Positions 42,057-51,477 of a stretch of DNA of 64,000 nucleotides are shown in pieces (position 1 is the first letter of the stretch; every line of letters begins with the position of its first letter). Position numbers and translations under genes: made by a program. The notes under the pieces were generated by a model. It had not been told where the DNA came from, did not search any database, and saw nothing but the letters and a program-made list of their open reading frames with translations. The stretch comes from Rikenellaceae bacterium (GTDB taxonomy: Bacteria > Bacteroidota > Bacteroidia > Bacteroidales > Rikenellaceae), in NCBI GenBank assembly GCA_009783565.1, contig WRDF01000009.1:21230-85229 (forward strand), written 5' to 3'.

Positions 42057-43445
42057 ATGAAAAAACAACAACCCATCGGGTTTATGTTACCGGAAACTAC
42101 CCGTAACTTATTCTTAGCAGCAATGAGAAAAACGACCCTGCTCTTTTTATGCGGAGTGGCTCTGTTTGCAGCAGGCTGCTCCGGCAATAATGACTCTGCA
42201 ATGTATTCCGTTACCGTCACCAGCGGCAACAACGGTACGGCGAGCGCAAATGCCGCCAAAGTCGCGGTCGGCGCAACGGTCACCCTGACCGCAACGCCCG
42301 ATGAAGGCTACCTTTTTCTGGGCTGGGCGGTCGAGAGCGGTGGCGTAAGTTTCGAAAGCGCAGGGGCAGCGACCACTACTTTTACAATGCCTGCGAGGAA
42401 TGTTTCGGTCAAGGCCGCATTCATAGCAAAAGCCCCCACTACATATAAGATCACGGTAACCAACAACGGAAACGGTACGGCAGCGGCAGACAAGCCGGTT
42501 GCGACTGAAGGCACGACCGTCAACCTGACCGCAACCGCCGACCGCGGATACTTTTTCTCGGAATGGACGGTAGAGGAAGGCCAAGCGACATTCGCAAACG
42601 CAAGTGCGGCGCGTACCTCGTTTGTCATGACCGCCGGAGAAGTCATCATTAAGGCGATATTCGCCGAGCAACCTCCGTGCGCGATCACCGTGACCAACGA
42701 CGGCAACGGAATCGGTCAGGCGAATATGACCGAAGCCCTTGTTGACGAAACGGTTAGACTGTTGGCCATCCCCAATAGCGGCTATGCGTTTTCGAGATGG
42801 GTCGTACTGGAAGGCAATGTGACGCTCGGCAGCACAACTGAGGCAATGACTACGTTCATAATGCCCGATACGGAAGTCAGGATCAGGGCCGAGTTCGTCG
42901 CAAGGGTCGTCGAACCGATAGAGATCAACGGCGTGAAGTGGGCTCCATTCAACCTTTCTACTCCCCGCTCGTTCACCTATAATCCCCAAGATACCGGAAT
43001 GCTCTATCAGTGGAACAGGTTCAGGGCTTTACCGGGTGCGGGCTTTGAGGTACCGGATTGGAACGGCACTAACGAGCCGGGCGACTCGTGGGCGGCGGAA
43101 AACGACCCGTGTCCCGCAGGCTGGCACGTGCCGACCTTAGATGAACTGAACACGCTGCTCGTCGCGGCGAACGTGACTTACGCGCGGGAAGCCATAAGCG
43201 GCACGGAAGGAACAAGGTTTACGGACAGGAGCTCCGGCAGGTCCATTTTCTTGCCGATCACGGGCTTCCGCAGCTCCGCCGGCACGGCGATAGGCGGCGT
43301 AGCCCAGCAACGCTCTTATTATTGGTCGAGTACGATGCTGACTGCAACTACCGGATATAGTTTGTACTTCGAGGGCACCAGGGCCCCTGCCATAATGGGT
43401 CACACCCGTAGCATGGGTAACCCCGTCCGCTGTGTCAAAGACTAA
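42057..43445 (+). CDS. FISUMP lipoprotein with three beta repeats and a SusC-derived leader
   Basis: 462 residues from the first ATG. The lipoprotein signal peptide proper starts at Met 23 (MRKTTLLFLCGVALFAAGC, 42123). The preceding 22 residues (MKKQQPIGFMLPETTRNLFL) and the DNA before them are clearly homologous to the start of the second susC. Mature parts: three tandem repeats of about 75 residues (each with ITVTN.GNGTA, LTATPD.GY.F.GW and a closing AFTM.....V.AIF), resembling surface-protein bacterial repeat domains, then a C-terminal FISUMP domain (about 300-462; CPAGWHVPTLDELN, YYWSSTM, GNPVRCVKD). It is probably a surface-exposed adhesion or binding protein. Its own ECF-like promoter suggests control by the adjacent sigma factor. 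Confidence 0.75.
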   Translation: MKKQQPIGFMLPETTRNLFLAAMRKTTLLFLCGVALFAAGCSGNNDSAMYSVTVTSGNNGTASANAAKVAVGATVTLTATPDEGYLFLGWAVESGGVSFESAGAATTTFTMPARNVSVKAAFIAKAPTTYKITVTNNGNGTAAADKPVATEGTTVNLTATADRGYFFSEWTVEEGQATFANASAARTSFVMTAGEVIIKAIFAEQPPCAITVTNDGNGIGQANMTEALVDETVRLLAIPNSGYAFSRWVVLEGNVTLGSTTEAMTTFIMPDTEVRIRAEFVARVVEPIEINGVKWAPFNLSTPRSFTYNPQDTGMLYQWNRFRALPGAGFEVPDWNGTNEPGDSWAAENDPCPAGWHVPTLDELNTLLVAANVTYAREAISGTEGTRFTDRSSGRSIFLPITGFRSSAGTAIGGVAQQRSYYWSSTMLTATTGYSLYFEGTRAPAIMGHTRSMGNPVRCVKD

Positions 43446-43517
43446 TAACCGCGCAGGGAAGACGCAATAAAGTGACTCAGGGAGCGGACTTCGCTCTAAT
43501 CCGGGAGTCCGATTATC

Positions 43518-43552
43518 ACCGGCGGGCATATTCATTGCCCGCCGGTTCTTTT
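43518..43552 (+). terminator. terminator of the FISUMP gene
   Basis: Perfect 10-bp arms ACCGGCGGGC/GCCCGCCGGT (43518-43527, 43537-43546) followed by TCTTTT. Confidence 0.88.
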
Positions 43553-43594
43553 CCGCTTCTCAAACAAAACTGATTGATAAAGAAAAATACGACA

Positions 43595-44893
43595 ATGAAA
43601 AAAGCATTGAACTTCTTATTGCTGATTATTCTGTTTGCGGGCTTGCAGGACACCCTTAAAGCACAGTCTATTCGAGCTCGAGCAGGAACAAACCACCAGA
43701 CGTTGATATTAAAAAATGTTCGCATCGTGGATGTAGAACAGAGAAAGCTCCTTGAGCCGATGGATATTCTTATATCAAGAGGCGGTATTATAGGTGCGAT
43801 CGGATCTGATCTTACGGCTGAGGATGCCCGGATTATTGAAATGGACGGGAAATATGTTATTCCCGGCCTTATCGACAGCCACACACATCTGGCTAATGCG
43901 ACCACAAGTGCAAATCTTATAAATAAACTCGATCACTGGTTGAGGTGCGGTATCACGTCCGTGCGGGATGTCGGAAGCGACTCAAGACAGCTGGCCGATA
44001 TGAAGCGAGCAATTAATAGTGCACAAATTAAAGGGCCTGATATTTTTTACTCGGCATTTTTAGCCAATAAATATTATTTCGAACGCAGCCTTGGCGGCGG
44101 GGCCGGAGCAGATCGTTTTCTTACTCCGTGGAAGCAGGAAGTGAATCCGGGAGATGATCTGGACGAAGTCATGATCGCAGCGAAAGCCATCGGAGCGACC
44201 GGTATAAAAATTTACTATGGTTACGACCGGGATATGTTGGATAAACTTGTTGCCGCAGCGCAGAAATACGGACTGATGACATGGTCGCACGCTCACCTTT
44301 ACCCCGCGAAACCATCAGAGGTAGCAGCTGCGGGCGTAGATGTCATGTCTCATGTCTCTATGTTGGAGAACGACGTTTTTACGGGAGAGATCAATACGCC
44401 GAGAGACGGTGCGATACAAAAGGCAGAGATAGATTTATTTAATATAAATCTTGATAATTTTGTGAAAATCGCATTGGAAAATGATGTGATTCTGGATGCG
44501 ACCGTAATGATAGGCTCGGGCAGCGTGTATAATAGGGATAATACCCAAGGGCAATATCTCTTTAATATCGTGAATCAACTTTACAAAAAGGGTGTGAAGA
44601 TTTCGGCAGGGACAGACTGGTATCAAGACTCGGCAGACGGTCTTCCGATACTTTACGACGAAATCGAGATATTGGTGGAGAAATGCGGATTTGAGCCGAT
44701 CGACGCTATCCGTGCGGCGACGATTATCGCGGCCGAAACCTTTGGCGGACAAGACCAAAAAGGCTCGATCGCTATCGGGAAGCATGCCGATATGGTCATC
44801 CTGAATTTCAATCCGCTGGAAGATATTACCAGTCTGAGAAAATTTGACAGCGTGATGAAAGGAGGGGTCATCCATAAGCGAGATGAATTTTAA
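43595..44893 (+). CDS. secreted metal-dependent amidohydrolase
   Basis: The product is 432 residues from MKKALNFLLLIILFAGLQ (an ATG 21 nt upstream is possible), with a cleavable signal peptide ending near KAQS. It has a TIM-barrel amidohydrolase of the imidazolonepropionase/prolidase-like group: metal site HTH in LIDSHTHLAN, a Lys candidate in TGIKIYYGYD, the His of MTWSHAHLYP, VMSHVSM, and the Asp of SAGTDWYQD. The substrate is unknown; relatives cut Xaa-Pro dipeptides or cyclic amides. It lies between the sigma factor and FecR and may process what SusCD2 imports. Confidence 0.85.
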   Translation: MKKALNFLLLIILFAGLQDTLKAQSIRARAGTNHQTLILKNVRIVDVEQRKLLEPMDILISRGGIIGAIGSDLTAEDARIIEMDGKYVIPGLIDSHTHLANATTSANLINKLDHWLRCGITSVRDVGSDSRQLADMKRAINSAQIKGPDIFYSAFLANKYYFERSLGGGAGADRFLTPWKQEVNPGDDLDEVMIAAKAIGATGIKIYYGYDRDMLDKLVAAAQKYGLMTWSHAHLYPAKPSEVAAAGVDVMSHVSMLENDVFTGEINTPRDGAIQKAEIDLFNINLDNFVKIALENDVILDATVMIGSGSVYNRDNTQGQYLFNIVNQLYKKGVKISAGTDWYQDSADGLPILYDEIEILVEKCGFEPIDAIRAATIIAAETFGGQDQKGSIAIGKHADMVILNFNPLEDITSLRKFDSVMKGGVIHKRDEF

Positions 44894-44908
44894 TACGGGT
44901 CAATCGGA

Positions 44909-44945
44909 TCGGGATTTGGCGGAATGCTGAATCCCGACCTTGTTT
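44909..44945 (+). terminator. terminator of the amidohydrolase gene
   Basis: 8-bp arms TCGGGATT/AATCCCGA (44909-44916, 44930-44937) followed by CCTTGTTTT. Confidence 0.7.
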
Positions 44946-44967
44946 TCAGAGACATTTTTCACATCTT

Positions 44968-44997
44968 CGATATATACTTTATCGCTCCTCAAACGAA
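44968..44997 (+). promoter_or_regulatory. ECF-promoter-like repeat before the second fecR
   Basis: A 30-nt sequence with 28 of 30 bases identical to 41946-41975, ending 26 nt before the fecR start codon. It is a likely shared promoter for the sigma factor at 41297. Confidence 0.5.
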
Positions 44998-45023
44998 TCT
45001 ATTAATAAGGAAATTACATAAAT

Positions 45024-46142
45024 ATGGATTTTAAGAAAGACGACAAGATCGCGGTGATCCTCGCGGAGAAGTTTTCGGGTGAATTGTCATCGGAACAACA
45101 GGCATTGTTGGATGAATGGCTGGAATCATCGCCTGACAATAAAACCCTGCATGATGAATTCATGGCGGGTAAAACTGTGTCGGAGTATCACAATATAGCT
45201 TCGGGTATAAATAAGGTACGCGGACTCAGGAAGATCGACCGCGGCATACGCAGGGCAAAGATCAGGCGAATCACGAAATGGAGCGCCTCAGCAGCGGCAG
45301 TAATAGCCGCAGTCGGAGTGTTTTCCCTCTCATTGATTGACAAGGATAGAAAGGATAGAAATGAGATATTGAACACCGTCAATACTGTCGGGCATATAGC
45401 GATAATGCATATCGACGACAGAGAACCGGTACTTCTGACCGATGCGCATGATGGGTCGGCCTGGCATAAGCATATTACGGCCGAGAAAGAGTCGCCGGGA
45501 ATCGAAACGATAAGGATTGAGACACCGCGGGGTGCAGAATATAAAGTAGATCTACCTGACGGCACGATCGTGTGGTTGAATTCCGAAAGTTCCATCGAAT
45601 ATCCCAAGGAGTTTACCGAAAACAGGAGGAGCGTCAGGCTATCCGGAGAGGCTTATTTCGAGGTGGTGCGTGACGAGCAAAAACAATTTGTGGTCGAAAA
45701 CGGAAATGCAAAAATAGTAGTCCTCGGCACCTCTTTCAATGTAACCGCCTACGACAGCGATGAAACGATTACCGCAACACTTGTAAGTGGGTCGGTCGAA
45801 GTGATAACCCCTCATACAAATACCCGTCTGACGCCTCGCGATCAGGTCATCGTGAATAGAACGACCGGCAATATCAATGTGCGGCAAGTAAATACGGAAA
45901 TATATACTTCATGGACTACAAACGTAATGGAATTCAAGGATATGCGTTTGGCAGACGTTTGTACACGACTTACGCGCTGGTATAATGTCGATTTCGAATT
46001 TGAAGGCGGCAGCGGTGAAGAATTATTTACCGGAGGCACATGGAAAGATGTGCCTCTCGGCGATTTCCTCACAAAGATCGAACAGGTAATAGATGTGGTT
46101 TTCCGCGTGAAGAACGGCAAAATAGTAGTCTCTACAAGATAA
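45024..46142 (+). CDS. FecR-family anti-sigma factor, second locus
   Basis: The 372-residue protein has an N-terminal cytoplasmic anti-sigma part (1-85), a membrane helix (about 87-105, SASAAAVIAAVGVFSLSL), a FecR domain (IETPRGAEYKVDLPDGTIVWLNSESSIEYP...SGEAYFEVVRDEQKQFVVENG) and a C-terminal DUF4974 (MEFKDMRLADVCTRLTRWY). It senses the STN domain of the SusC that follows. A 30-nt repeat in front of it is shared with the FISUMP gene. It is probably paired with the sigma factor at 41297-41860. Confidence 0.93.
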   Translation: MDFKKDDKIAVILAEKFSGELSSEQQALLDEWLESSPDNKTLHDEFMAGKTVSEYHNIASGINKVRGLRKIDRGIRRAKIRRITKWSASAAAVIAAVGVFSLSLIDKDRKDRNEILNTVNTVGHIAIMHIDDREPVLLTDAHDGSAWHKHITAEKESPGIETIRIETPRGAEYKVDLPDGTIVWLNSESSIEYPKEFTENRRSVRLSGEAYFEVVRDEQKQFVVENGNAKIVVLGTSFNVTAYDSDETITATLVSGSVEVITPHTNTRLTPRDQVIVNRTTGNINVRQVNTEIYTSWTTNVMEFKDMRLADVCTRLTRWYNVDFEFEGGSGEELFTGGTWKDVPLGDFLTKIEQVIDVVFRVKNGKIVVSTR

Positions 46143-46148
46143 GAAAAA

Positions 46149-46174
46149 CACGGGAATGCGCTAACATTCCCGTG
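46149..46174 (+). promoter_or_regulatory. hairpin between fecR and susC, second locus
   Basis: Perfect 10-bp arms CACGGGAATG/CATTCCCGTG. It lies at the same place as the 9765-9798 hairpin in the first locus and lacks a T tract, so it may act as an attenuator. Confidence 0.6.
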
Positions 46175-46188
46175 CCGAATCAGCTAAC

Positions 46189-46221
46189 TCCCGAACAGAA
46201 CTTTCGCAGGAACTATCGGGA
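46189..46221 (+). promoter_or_regulatory. susC leader hairpin, second locus
   Basis: TCCCGA/TCGGGA arms (46189-46194, 46216-46221) with the loop ACTTTCGCAGGAACT. It lies 27 nt before the ATG. The following CTAACCTTAATTGCAAATGT is identical in front of the FISUMP gene. Confidence 0.55.
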
Positions 46222-46248
46222 CATTTCACTAACCTTAATTGCAAATGT

Positions 46249-49200
46249 ATGAAAAAAAAACAACCCATTGACTGTGCGCTACGGAAAACTGCACGCAGTA
46301 AACTTTTACTGGTCATGAAACTATCATTTATCCTGACTTTTTTCGCGATCTTATCAGCATCGGCAAATGTCAATGTGATGTCGCAGAAAGTGACTCTCAA
46401 TGTCAGAGACAAAGAGTTACGCGAGGTGCTCTCCGATCTCAGGATGCAGACCGGGTATATGATTATCTACAATGCCGACAGAATCAACTCGGAACAGGCG
46501 CGTGTATCTGTGAATATGAGAGACGCCTCTTTGGCCGAGGCTCTGGATGCCGTATTGGAGAGATTTCCTTACACCTATACTATCGAGGACCAGAGCGTGA
46601 TGATAATCCCCAGAGCGACTGCGCAGTCACAGGCGAACGTGCAGCAGTCGCAGAGAGTGCCGATCCGCGGGCGTGTGACAGACTCCGACAACAGACCGTT
46701 AGCGGGTGTCGTCGTAACTGTTCAAGGCACCAATACCGGTACCGTTACGGATGCTAACGGTAGTTTTACCATTAATGCTATCCACCAAGAGGAAACAGTG
46801 CTTAGATTTGCTTATCTCGGTAAAAATAATATACTGGTTCGGTATGTTGGACAAACGAGCATCGATGTTAAAATGGAGGATACGACCAGCAAAATCGATG
46901 AAGTTGTGGTGAACGCCGGTTATCAGACCCTTAACCGCAGGGATATGGTGGGCTCATTCACTACCATAAAAGCTGAGGATATTCTTAATCCCGCCTTTCA
47001 GACGATCGACCAGATGCTGCAAGGGCAGGTGGCCGGTCTGGTAGTGGTGCAAACAAGTTCGCGCGTAGGAACTTCCCCGACCCTCAAACTCCGCGGAGCC
47101 TCTACGATTCTCGGCAACCAGAGTCCGCTGTGGGTGGTGGACGGGATCATTCAGGAAGACCCGCTCGATATCGAGACCTCATCGCTGATGGTTTCCGATC
47201 TCAGGACGATCATCGGCAGCCAGGTTTCGTGGCTCAATCCGATGGACATAGATAACATAACCGTGTTGAGGGATGCTTCGGCCACGGCGGTATATGGTTC
47301 GCGAGCAGCGAACGGCGTGATCGTTATCACGACTAAAAGAGGAACGCCCGGGCAAATTTCCGTGGGTTACTCCGGTAGTGTGACGATCAACACACGTCCC
47401 AACTACGGGATGTTCAACTATATGAACTCACAGGAACGGGTGCGATTCTCCGAAGATGCTTTTAATGTCGGCATGAGTTACTCGCAACCTCCCATTGCCG
47501 ATCCTTATACTTACGAAGGTGCAATGATTCAGTTTATCAACGGAGCATTCAGCGCACAGGAGTTCGCCCGCCGGAGAGCGTTCCTCGAAACCGTCAACAC
47601 CGACTGGTTCGACTTATTGACCCGCACCGGCGTCAGCCACAACCACAACGTGAGCCTGCGCGGAGGTACGGACAAGATCACCTACAACACCTCGTTGGGC
47701 TATAACAATGTTGTTGGGCAGGAGATCGGCAACGATACCGAGATAGCGACCGGTAACCTCAGGCTGGATATACGCCCGCGTAAAAACCTGATGCTTAATA
47801 TAGGACTGAGCGCCTATTCCCAATCCACAAATGGGTTCGGCGTAGGGGTGAACCCGATGGGTTACGCCACTACGACAAGCCGCTCGATACCTGCATTCGA
47901 TGAGAGCGGCGATCCGTTATTTTATCTGGTGCGATCAACCTATCCATATAACAATATCGAACATCTGGGCTACAATTTCATAAACGAAAGGGATAACACC
48001 GGTTCGGTCAATAGAAACCTGCGCACGGTTGCCACGTTGAATCTCAGGTGGAATATTCTCGACTGGTTGAGCTATGAAGTTACAGGCGGCTATACTTACG
48101 GTTCCACAAATTCGGAATCCCACGCGACCGAGAGAACATTTTATGCGGCCAATCAATTTAGAGGCTATGATTTTGGATCGGTCGAACCGGGCAGCGATCT
48201 GTTCAGAGCTGCGATGTTGCCGTTCGGCGGGGTGTTGATGACCACCGATGCCACTCAGCGCTCCTACAATGTTCAGAATAAGATGCTGATTTCCAGACAG
48301 TTCGACCACAATCACCGCTTTAATGCCATGGTCGCTATGGAACTCAGGTCGTCTTCGAACCTTTCGAACCTCAACACGGTTTACGGCTACGTTCCCGATC
48401 GAGGCGAAGGTGCGGTCAGGCCCACAACACCTGAAGATTTCGTTTCCATGACCGGCAATTCGTTTTCCGGTTGGGGTATACTGAATAATCTCTACGGAGG
48501 CGGCAGAACACGTACGAAATTCACAAGCAATTTCCTGTCATTTTTTGCAACGGCTGCCTATTCGCTTAAAGACAGGTACGTGTTCAATGCATCCATAAGG
48601 AATGATGCTTCCAACCGTTTCGGACAGGACGTCAACCGCCGCATCGACCCGACATATTCATTCGGTATGTCCTGGAATGTGGCGAGGGAACCGTGGATGG
48701 ACAGTGTGAACTGGCTGGATATGCTGGCTTTGCGCGCCACTTACGGTATTCAGGGAAATGCAATGACCCGTATAGGCCCCGACCTCACTCTCTCACAGGG
48801 AGGCGTAAGGGATACGTATAACCAGTATTTTTCCACCATTTCGAATCTTCCCAACCCCAACCTCTCGTGGGAAAAAACCCATTCGTTTAATACGGGGCTG
48901 AACTGGAGGCTGTTCAGCATGTTCGATCTCTCGTTCGATTACTACTGGAAAAGATCAAACGTCATAATTTCGCAGAGGCTGGCTTTGGAATATGGTCAAG
49001 CCAACATGCAGATGAACGGCGGAAGAATCAACAACAATGGTGCGGAATTTACCGTGGGATTCACCCCGATCAGAACCCAGGACTGGGCGCTGAACATCTC
49101 GTTGAACTCCTCGAAAAACTGGAATAAGGCAAGAAAGATCGACGATGTGGAATATGGCAGAGCTTCTTTCCTCTCAGGCAATGCGACGAGGGTGGTAAAG

Positions 49201-49887
49201 GATGGTTATCCGCTCGGGGCATTCTGGTCATACGCTTTTGCGGGTCTGAACCCCCTTACGGGACGTGCCGAATTCTACTACCTCGACATCCCCGAAGAAG
49301 ACAGGCGTTCGGACATCGACCCGACCACTTTCCTCGTCTACTCCGGAACGAGCGAACCGGACTTTACAGGCGGAATGAACCTTAGCCTGCGCTATAAAAA
49401 CCTGACGCTCTCCTCGAGTTTCGCACTGCTGATGGGTAAAAGAGTTCGCCTGCCGTCGCCCTATGCCGGCATAAGCGGCGGTATCAATATGCCGCTCGCA
49501 TCGCAAAACGTCAGCAAAGACCTGCTCAAACGCTGGAAACAACCGGGGGATGAGAGGCATACAATCATACCGTCTCTGGCATCCGGGCCCATGATCGAAA
49601 ATAACATTGACCTGCCCGATGGGGACAGGGGAAGCTACATCGGCCTGTGGGAAAACTCCGATGCGATGGTCGCCGACGGCTCGTTCCTGCGCTGCAACAT
49701 GTTGTCCCTGACATGGAGAATGGGACGTGGATGGTGCGAAAAACTCGGAGTGAGATCATTCTCGTTCAGCGCTAATACCAACAATATTTTCGTGATAGCA
49801 AGCAGCCGCTTTAACGGCTTCGACCCTGAACTGGGGACAAGCGTGCATCCGAAAAGATTCACGCTGGGCATTAATATTGGATTCTAA
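46249..49887 (+). CDS. SusC/RagA-family TonB-dependent transporter, second locus
   Basis: 1212 residues. A basic n-region extension (MKKKQPIDCALRKTARSK) comes before the signal helix (LSFILTFFAILSASA). An STN domain (about 47-100, VTLNVRDKELREVLSDLRMQ) predicts a FecR partner. Next come a carboxypeptidase-regulatory-like domain (about 137-215, IRGRVTDSDNRPLAGVVVTVQGT), a plug with LRGASTILGNQSPLWVVDGI and ATAVYGSRAANGVIVITTKRG, and a barrel ending in FTLGINIGF. It imports the ligand delivered by the SusD protein encoded 11 nt downstream. The substrate is unknown. Confidence 0.94.
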   Translation: MKKKQPIDCALRKTARSKLLLVMKLSFILTFFAILSASANVNVMSQKVTLNVRDKELREVLSDLRMQTGYMIIYNADRINSEQARVSVNMRDASLAEALDAVLERFPYTYTIEDQSVMIIPRATAQSQANVQQSQRVPIRGRVTDSDNRPLAGVVVTVQGTNTGTVTDANGSFTINAIHQEETVLRFAYLGKNNILVRYVGQTSIDVKMEDTTSKIDEVVVNAGYQTLNRRDMVGSFTTIKAEDILNPAFQTIDQMLQGQVAGLVVVQTSSRVGTSPTLKLRGASTILGNQSPLWVVDGIIQEDPLDIETSSLMVSDLRTIIGSQVSWLNPMDIDNITVLRDASATAVYGSRAANGVIVITTKRGTPGQISVGYSGSVTINTRPNYGMFNYMNSQERVRFSEDAFNVGMSYSQPPIADPYTYEGAMIQFINGAFSAQEFARRRAFLETVNTDWFDLLTRTGVSHNHNVSLRGGTDKITYNTSLGYNNVVGQEIGNDTEIATGNLRLDIRPRKNLMLNIGLSAYSQSTNGFGVGVNPMGYATTTSRSIPAFDESGDPLFYLVRSTYPYNNIEHLGYNFINERDNTGSVNRNLRTVATLNLRWNILDWLSYEVTGGYTYGSTNSESHATERTFYAANQFRGYDFGSVEPGSDLFRAAMLPFGGVLMTTDATQRSYNVQNKMLISRQFDHNHRFNAMVAMELRSSSNLSNLNTVYGYVPDRGEGAVRPTTPEDFVSMTGNSFSGWGILNNLYGGGRTRTKFTSNFLSFFATAAYSLKDRYVFNASIRNDASNRFGQDVNRRIDPTYSFGMSWNVAREPWMDSVNWLDMLALRATYGIQGNAMTRIGPDLTLSQGGVRDTYNQYFSTISNLPNPNLSWEKTHSFNTGLNWRLFSMFDLSFDYYWKRSNVIISQRLALEYGQANMQMNGGRINNNGAEFTVGFTPIRTQDWALNISLNSSKNWNKARKIDDVEYGRASFLSGNATRVVKDGYPLGAFWSYAFAGLNPLTGRAEFYYLDIPEEDRRSDIDPTTFLVYSGTSEPDFTGGMNLSLRYKNLTLSSSFALLMGKRVRLPSPYAGISGGINMPLASQNVSKDLLKRWKQPGDERHTIIPSLASGPMIENNIDLPDGDRGSYIGLWENSDAMVADGSFLRCNMLSLTWRMGRGWCEKLGVRSFSFSANTNNIFVIASSRFNGFDPELGTSVHPKRFTLGINIGF

Positions 49888-49898
49888 ATCGAAAGAAA

Positions 49899-51464
49899 AT
49901 GAAAAAGTTTTTTATACTGCTTTCCATCATAGCGATGGGTACTGCGTGCGGCGATTTTTTGGAGCCCAAATCGCAGAGCGAATATATTCCCAGAAGCGCC
50001 GATGCGCTGAATGAAACCTTATTGGGGAGCGCCTATACCAGGGTCGAGGTGCAGGCAGACGACATGCTCGGGTTCCTGGCCATATTTGACGACGACATAA
50101 TGTGCACCACAATTGAGGGCGAGTTGAATGAAGCGCAGGCCAGTTCGTTCATCAGCTTGCAGGCCCTCTTCACATGGCAGCCCGATGCTTGGTTCGTTGT
50201 GCGGGAGTTCGGAGGTATAAACCAGGGCAGTTCGTATCAGGTACATTATGCCCTTATTCGCGGAGCGAACGCGGTTCTGGACTATATCGACACCGTTACC
50301 GGTACGGAAAATGAAAAGAACAACGTGAAAGCGCAGGCGTTGGCTCTCCGCGCATTCTACTATTTCAATCTTGTGAATATCTGGGGTGCGCCGTACAATT
50401 ACGATAAGACCGCCCTCGGCGTACCGCTCAAAACGACCAGCGCTCTTGAAGCAAGATCCCTCCCGCGCAATACGGTGGAGGAGGTTTACACCCAGATCGT
50501 CGAGGACCTCATAGAAGCGGAACGCCTCTACAAATCCCTGCCTGTTGCTTGGCAATACAGGAGAGACTACCGCACGAACCTTCCGATGGTGCAGTTGCTG
50601 CTGTCGCGCGTCTACCTCTATATGGAACAATGGACCAATGCGGCGATTTACGCGCTCGAAGTGATAAACAACGATAACTTCTCGCTGCTCGACCTGAATA
50701 CGCTGAACGTCGCTGCGAACGGGTATTACAATTTCGCTAATCCCAACAGCCCCGAAGCGATATGGAGGTTCGGCAACGTTAATTCCCTTACCTATTGGAC
50801 GAACCATTTCACCATCCTCCGGAGATCCGCCTCCGGCCAGAGCATTTCAAACGGATTCCCGAGGTTCTTCAATGCCTCTGACGACCTGCTCAATACTTAC
50901 GAGCCGGGCGACCTGCGCAGGGAAAATTATATCGTGGTAGAGAGATACCGGATGGATAACGCCACTCGCGACGGCGGCAACCTCGCATTCGGAAAAGTCG
51001 CAATTCAGAGAAATGCACAAGGCATTTTCTCGCCGATGACCGGAGGTAGTTTCGCATACAGTTTCCGTCTGTCGGAAGCATACCTCAACCTTGCCGAAGC
51101 CGCAGCCTGTCTGGGCACGGATCCGGGAACTGCGCTCTGGGCGTTGAATACGCTGCGTCTGAACCGGTTCACTGTTGCCGATTACGTCGAGATTTCGGGA
51201 GTATCCGGACAGGATCTTATCGATCTGGTCAGGCTGGAAAGGCGGCGGGAACTCTGTTTCGAAGGCCACCGCTGGTTCGACCTGCGACGTCAGGGGATGC
51301 CCTCGTTCACCCGCGAATGGAGGGATATGGACGGCGGAACGACTCTCTCGTATACACTCAATGAGAACGATCCGTTCTACACTCTGCCGTTCGCTCCGAA
51401 TGTAATGGAATTGAATACCGCATTGCTCCAAAACCCGCTGCCGGAAGTAAGGCCGGCCAACTAA
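49899..51464 (+). CDS. SusD/RagB-family surface lipoprotein, second locus
   Basis: The 521-residue precursor begins MKKFFILLSIIAMGTAC, with Cys 17 followed by GDFLEPKSQSEYIP. TPR-like helices (KAQALALRAFYYFNLVNIWGAPYNYDKTALGVPL, RLSEAYLNLAEAAACLG) and the C-terminal RRRELCFEGHRWFDLRRQGMPSF are typical of SusD. Unlike the first SusD, its signal peptide is undisturbed. It forms the substrate lid of the adjacent SusC. Confidence 0.94.
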   Translation: MKKFFILLSIIAMGTACGDFLEPKSQSEYIPRSADALNETLLGSAYTRVEVQADDMLGFLAIFDDDIMCTTIEGELNEAQASSFISLQALFTWQPDAWFVVREFGGINQGSSYQVHYALIRGANAVLDYIDTVTGTENEKNNVKAQALALRAFYYFNLVNIWGAPYNYDKTALGVPLKTTSALEARSLPRNTVEEVYTQIVEDLIEAERLYKSLPVAWQYRRDYRTNLPMVQLLLSRVYLYMEQWTNAAIYALEVINNDNFSLLDLNTLNVAANGYYNFANPNSPEAIWRFGNVNSLTYWTNHFTILRRSASGQSISNGFPRFFNASDDLLNTYEPGDLRRENYIVVERYRMDNATRDGGNLAFGKVAIQRNAQGIFSPMTGGSFAYSFRLSEAYLNLAEAAACLGTDPGTALWALNTLRLNRFTVADYVEISGVSGQDLIDLVRLERRRELCFEGHRWFDLRRQGMPSFTREWRDMDGGTTLSYTLNENDPFYTLPFAPNVMELNTALLQNPLPEVRPAN

Positions 51465-51477
51465 AAAAAGAATAATT

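Noticed and set aside
42111..42902. Three internal repeats of the FISUMP protein as a mobile or phase-variable repeat
   Set aside because: They are similar at protein level only and diverged in DNA, so they are ordinary tandem domains.
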